From positions 1-6,796 of the forward strand of contig CALWKT010000112.1 in assembly GCA_944381335.1 (NCBI GenBank): DNA of 6,796 nucleotides, in the 5' to 3' direction. Each line of letters starts with the position of its first letter. Position 1 is the first letter of the stretch. The DNA is from an uncultured Christensenellaceae bacterium (GTDB taxonomy: Bacteria > Bacillota_A > Clostridia > Christensenellales > UBA3700). The position numbers and the translations under genes are program-made. The notes beneath the pieces are model-generated. The model did not search any database and was not told the origin of the DNA. It saw nothing but the letters and a program-made list of their open reading frames with translations. Below, piece by piece: positions 4,504-6,796 of the stretch.

Positions 4504-6796
4504 TTACTCAAAATACTTCACGCCGCTTTCAAACAGCTTCATATCGTAGTTGCCATCAACGTTCTTGTAGAGGTTGTCGTCAAGTCTTTCCGCATGACCC
4601 ATCTTGCCGAGAACTCTGCCGTCGGGCGAAATGATACCCTCTATGCCGTACATACTGCCGTTGGGGTTGAACGGGCTGACCATGGTCGCGAGGTTGTTGT
4701 TGTCTACGTACTGTGTAGCGACCTGTCCGGACTTGATCAGCTTTTCAAGCTCCGCTTCAGAAGCGACAAATCTGCCTTCGCCGTGGCTTACGGGCACGCT
4801 GAACACGTCGTCAACTCTGACGGAAGACAGCCACGGGGATTTGTTGGTCGCGACTCTGACTCTTACTATCGTCGAAACGTGGCGGGATATGTTGTTGAAA
4901 GTGAGCGTCGGCGCTTCAGCCTTCTGCTCTCTTATATCGCCGTAAGGCACAAGACCCAGTTTGACGAGCGCCTGGAAGCCGTTGCATATACCAAGTGCCA
5001 AGCCGTCTCTGTTGTACAAAAGATCCATCACGGCGTCGCGGATAGCGGGATTGCGGAAGGTCGTTGCGATGAACTTGCCGCTTCCGTCCGGTTCGTCGCC
5101 TCCGCTGAAACCGCCCGGGAACGCGAGTATCTGCGCCTTTCCTATCGCCGCGGCGAGCGCTTTTACGCTCTCCTCGATGTCCGCCGCGCTCTGATTTTTG
5201 ATGATGAATATCTCCGCTTTCGCGCCCGCTCTTTCAAACGCCCTCGCGGTGTCGTCCTCGCAGTTCGTACCGGGGAACGCCGGGATAAGAACGGTGGGTC
5301 TTGCGATATGCAGAGGGGTATGTTCCGGCTTTCTCGCACAGCATATCAGGTTGCCAACGTTGCCGCTTGCGGGAGCCGTCGTCGGGAATATGCTCTCCAG
5401 AGTTCCTTCAAAAGCTCTGATCATTTCGTCGCACTTGACGGGAGTGCCGCATATATTAGCGGTATGCGTATTGTTGAGCGTTGCGATAAGCCTCGGCTCG
5501 AACTCTGCCGCGAAGTCCGCGTTTTCGCATTGCACGGTAAAGTCGCCCATACGCGGCGCGAACATCTCTTCGTCGAGTTCTTCTATATCCACGCCGACCT
5601 TGTTGCCCAGGCATCCTTTGAGTACCGCCGCGACCGCGCCGCCCTCTTCTACCACGTTGCAGGACCTGACGAGACCCTTTCCGATCGCGTCAGCCATGAC
5701 GTCGTACAGCCTGACGACCTTGTCGAACAGAGGCATATTGTATTCGTCTCTCGGCAGAGAGATAACGTATATCTTATCCGCCTTTTTGTCCTCGACTACG
5801 GTATTGGATATAAGTTTGCTCGCCTTGGAAATACCCATTGCGAAACTGATGAGGGACGGGGGTAGGTCGATATGCTCGAATGTGCCGCTCATGCTGTCCT
5901 TGCCGCCGATCGCTCCGACGTTCAGGTGTAGCTGTGCGTACAGCGCGCCGAGAAGCGCGGAAAGCGGCTGCCCCCAGCGTTTGGGATCCTTGTTGAGTCT
6001 CTTGAAAAACTCCTGGAGTGAAAGTCTGACCGTCTGCTGTCTTACGCCGCTCGCAACCAGTTTGCTGAGCGAAGTGACTATCGAATATACCGCGCCGGTA
6101 AACGGAGACTGGCTCATAAGATGCGGATTGCATGCGTACGCGCTTACCGTAACGGTATCCGTTCTTCCTTTAACGGGAGGCTTCGCCGCCATGACTACGG
6201 ACGGGGTGAGCTGATACTTGCCGCCGAAAGGCATGAGCACGGTGCGCGCGCCTATCGTGCTGTCAAACATTTCGCCGAGACCCTTCTGAGAACATACGTT
6301 GAGTCTTGAAAGTTCGTTCATAACAGCGCCTTTGACGTCGCCCGCAAGGAAGGATTTTTCCGTCTCCGTGTTCGCCTTATCGAGATAAGTCGCGATAGTC
6401 TCATCAATTTCTGCGTCCTGCTTCTGCTTGACGCCGTTGGTGTCGAGGAAGGCGCGTTTAAGATCTACTATGCAGTTGCCCGCAAAGTACATTCTCATTC
6501 TGCCGTTGTCCGTAACGACCGCGACAGCCGTCGCGCCGAGGTTTTCCTCTTTCGCTGCCGCGATGAATTTATCCACGTCGTTTTTATCGAGAACGACCGC
6601 CATTCTCTCCTGCGATTCAGAGATAGCGAGTTCAGTGCCCGACAAGCCCTCGTATTTCTTGGGCACCTTGTCCAGGAATATGTCCAGGCTGTCTGCAAGT
6701 TCGCCGATCGCGACCGAAACGCCGCCCGCGCCGAAGTCGTTGCACTTGATTATCAGTCTGCTGACGTCGGGATTGTGGAAAGGTCTTTGTCTCTTG
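4504..6796 (-). CDS. purL: Phosphoribosylformylglycinamidine synthase, long fused form (C-terminal part)
   Basis: Fourth step of purine synthesis: converts FGAR, glutamine and ATP to FGAM, glutamate, ADP and phosphate. Only the C-terminal 763 codons are in view; the frame stays open to the right edge, so the GTG at 6666 is internal. The first visible residues include KCNDFGAGGVSVAIGEL, a synthetase signature. The second AIRS-like half contains GAIGGKDSMSGTFE, LPPSLISFAMG and NVVEEGGAVAAVL. A class I glutamine amidotransferase domain starts near visible residue 499 (PTVLIPAFPGTNCEDD). It has the oxyanion-region PGGFSGGDE, the nucleophile Cys in GICNGFQAL (visible residue 604, codon at 4984-4986), and the catalytic His and Glu in MGHAER (734 and 736). 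The fused PurQ-like domain places it with the single-chain synthetases of about 1,200-1,300 residues found in proteobacteria and many Clostridia. All catalytic residues seen are intact. It stops at TAA 4506-4504 and is followed by a terminator. Confidence 0.96.
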   Translation of the reverse strand, partial: KRQRPFHNPDVSRLIIKCNDFGAGGVSVAIGELADSLDIFLDKVPKKYEGLSGTELAISESQERMAVVLDKNDVDKFIAAAKEENLGATAVAVVTDNGRMRMYFAGNCIVDLKRAFLDTNGVKQKQDAEIDETIATYLDKANTETEKSFLAGDVKGAVMNELSRLNVCSQKGLGEMFDSTIGARTVLMPFGGKYQLTPSVVMAAKPPVKGRTDTVTVSAYACNPHLMSQSPFTGAVYSIVTSLSKLVASGVRQQTVRLSLQEFFKRLNKDPKRWGQPLSALLGALYAQLHLNVGAIGGKDSMSGTFEHIDLPPSLISFAMGISKASKLISNTVVEDKKADKIYVISLPRDEYNMPLFDKVVRLYDVMADAIGKGLVRSCNVVEEGGAVAAVLKGCLGNKVGVDIEELDEEMFAPRMGDFTVQCENADFAAEFEPRLIATLNNTHTANICGTPVKCDEMIRAFEGTLESIFPTTAPASGNVGNLICCARKPEHTPLHIARPTVLIPAFPGTNCEDDTARAFERAGAKAEIFIIKNQSAADIEESVKALAAAIGKAQILAFPGGFSGGDEPDGSGKFIATTFRNPAIRDAVMDLLYNRDGLALGICNGFQALVKLGLVPYGDIREQKAEAPTLTFNNISRHVSTIVRVRVATNKSPWLSSVRVDDVFSVPVSHGEGRFVASEAELEKLIKSGQVATQYVDNNNLATMVSPFNPNGSMYGIEGIISPDGRVLGKMGHAERLDDNLYKNVDGNYDMKLFESGVKYFE

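Noticed and set aside
4480..5865. 461-codon plus-strand open frame opposite purL
   Set aside because: It lies fully antisense to a well-conserved purL domain with intact catalytic motifs. Its translation has no recognisable domain and is rich in Arg, Val and Tyr, as expected from the complement of a GC-biased gene. It begins inside the terminator stem.
5198..6214. 338-codon plus-strand open frame opposite purL
   Set aside because: Antisense shadow of purL: Ser/Leu/Ala-rich translation with no family resemblance, no ribosome binding site and overlap with the other antisense frame.

Overview
The window looks like chromosomal core-genome sequence from an anaerobic Firmicute, most likely an uncultured gut-type member of the Clostridia. 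Three things suggest this. PurL is of the long single-chain kind with its glutaminase domain fused at the C-terminus. There is a YgiQ-family radical SAM protein. A bifunctional Nnr lies beside what reads as the start of a MazF/PemK toxin, a neighbourhood typical of Firmicutes. This placement is inferred from protein character and gene order, not from a database match. No transposon, CRISPR array, tRNA or rRNA was seen.

Every gene supported here is on the minus strand, so transcription runs from high to low coordinates. First comes the C-terminal 763 codons of purL (4504-6796, open at the right edge), followed by an intrinsic terminator (4454-4481). A sigma-A-type promoter (4406-4434) then starts a compact three-gene unit: ygiQ, recX, nnr. 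ygiQ and recX overlap by 4 bases (ATGA), and recX and nnr are one base apart. The unit joins an uncharacterised radical SAM protein, a RecA regulator and a repair enzyme for damaged NAD(P)H. These share no pathway, so it reads as a housekeeping operon.

The 264-base gap left of nnr (32-295) is the most interesting part. It holds a weak hairpin just after nnr, a strong consensus promoter (TTGACA, 18 bp, TGATATTAT), a predicted leader RNA of about 87 nt ending in a GAAA-capped hairpin plus a U-tract, and then a Shine-Dalgarno (GGTGA) and ATG opening a frame that reads MIKRGELYYA. That is the characteristic MazF/PemK N-terminus; the gene leaves the window at position 1. The leader contains two GTTGTC copies that compete for one GACAGC segment, so terminator and anti-terminator folds exclude each other. 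No conventional protein antitoxin gene lies between nnr and the toxin. The leader could be an attenuator, a riboswitch-like element or a short independent RNA; sequence alone does not decide.

Several long plus-strand open frames opposite these genes were judged to be codon-bias shadows and left out.
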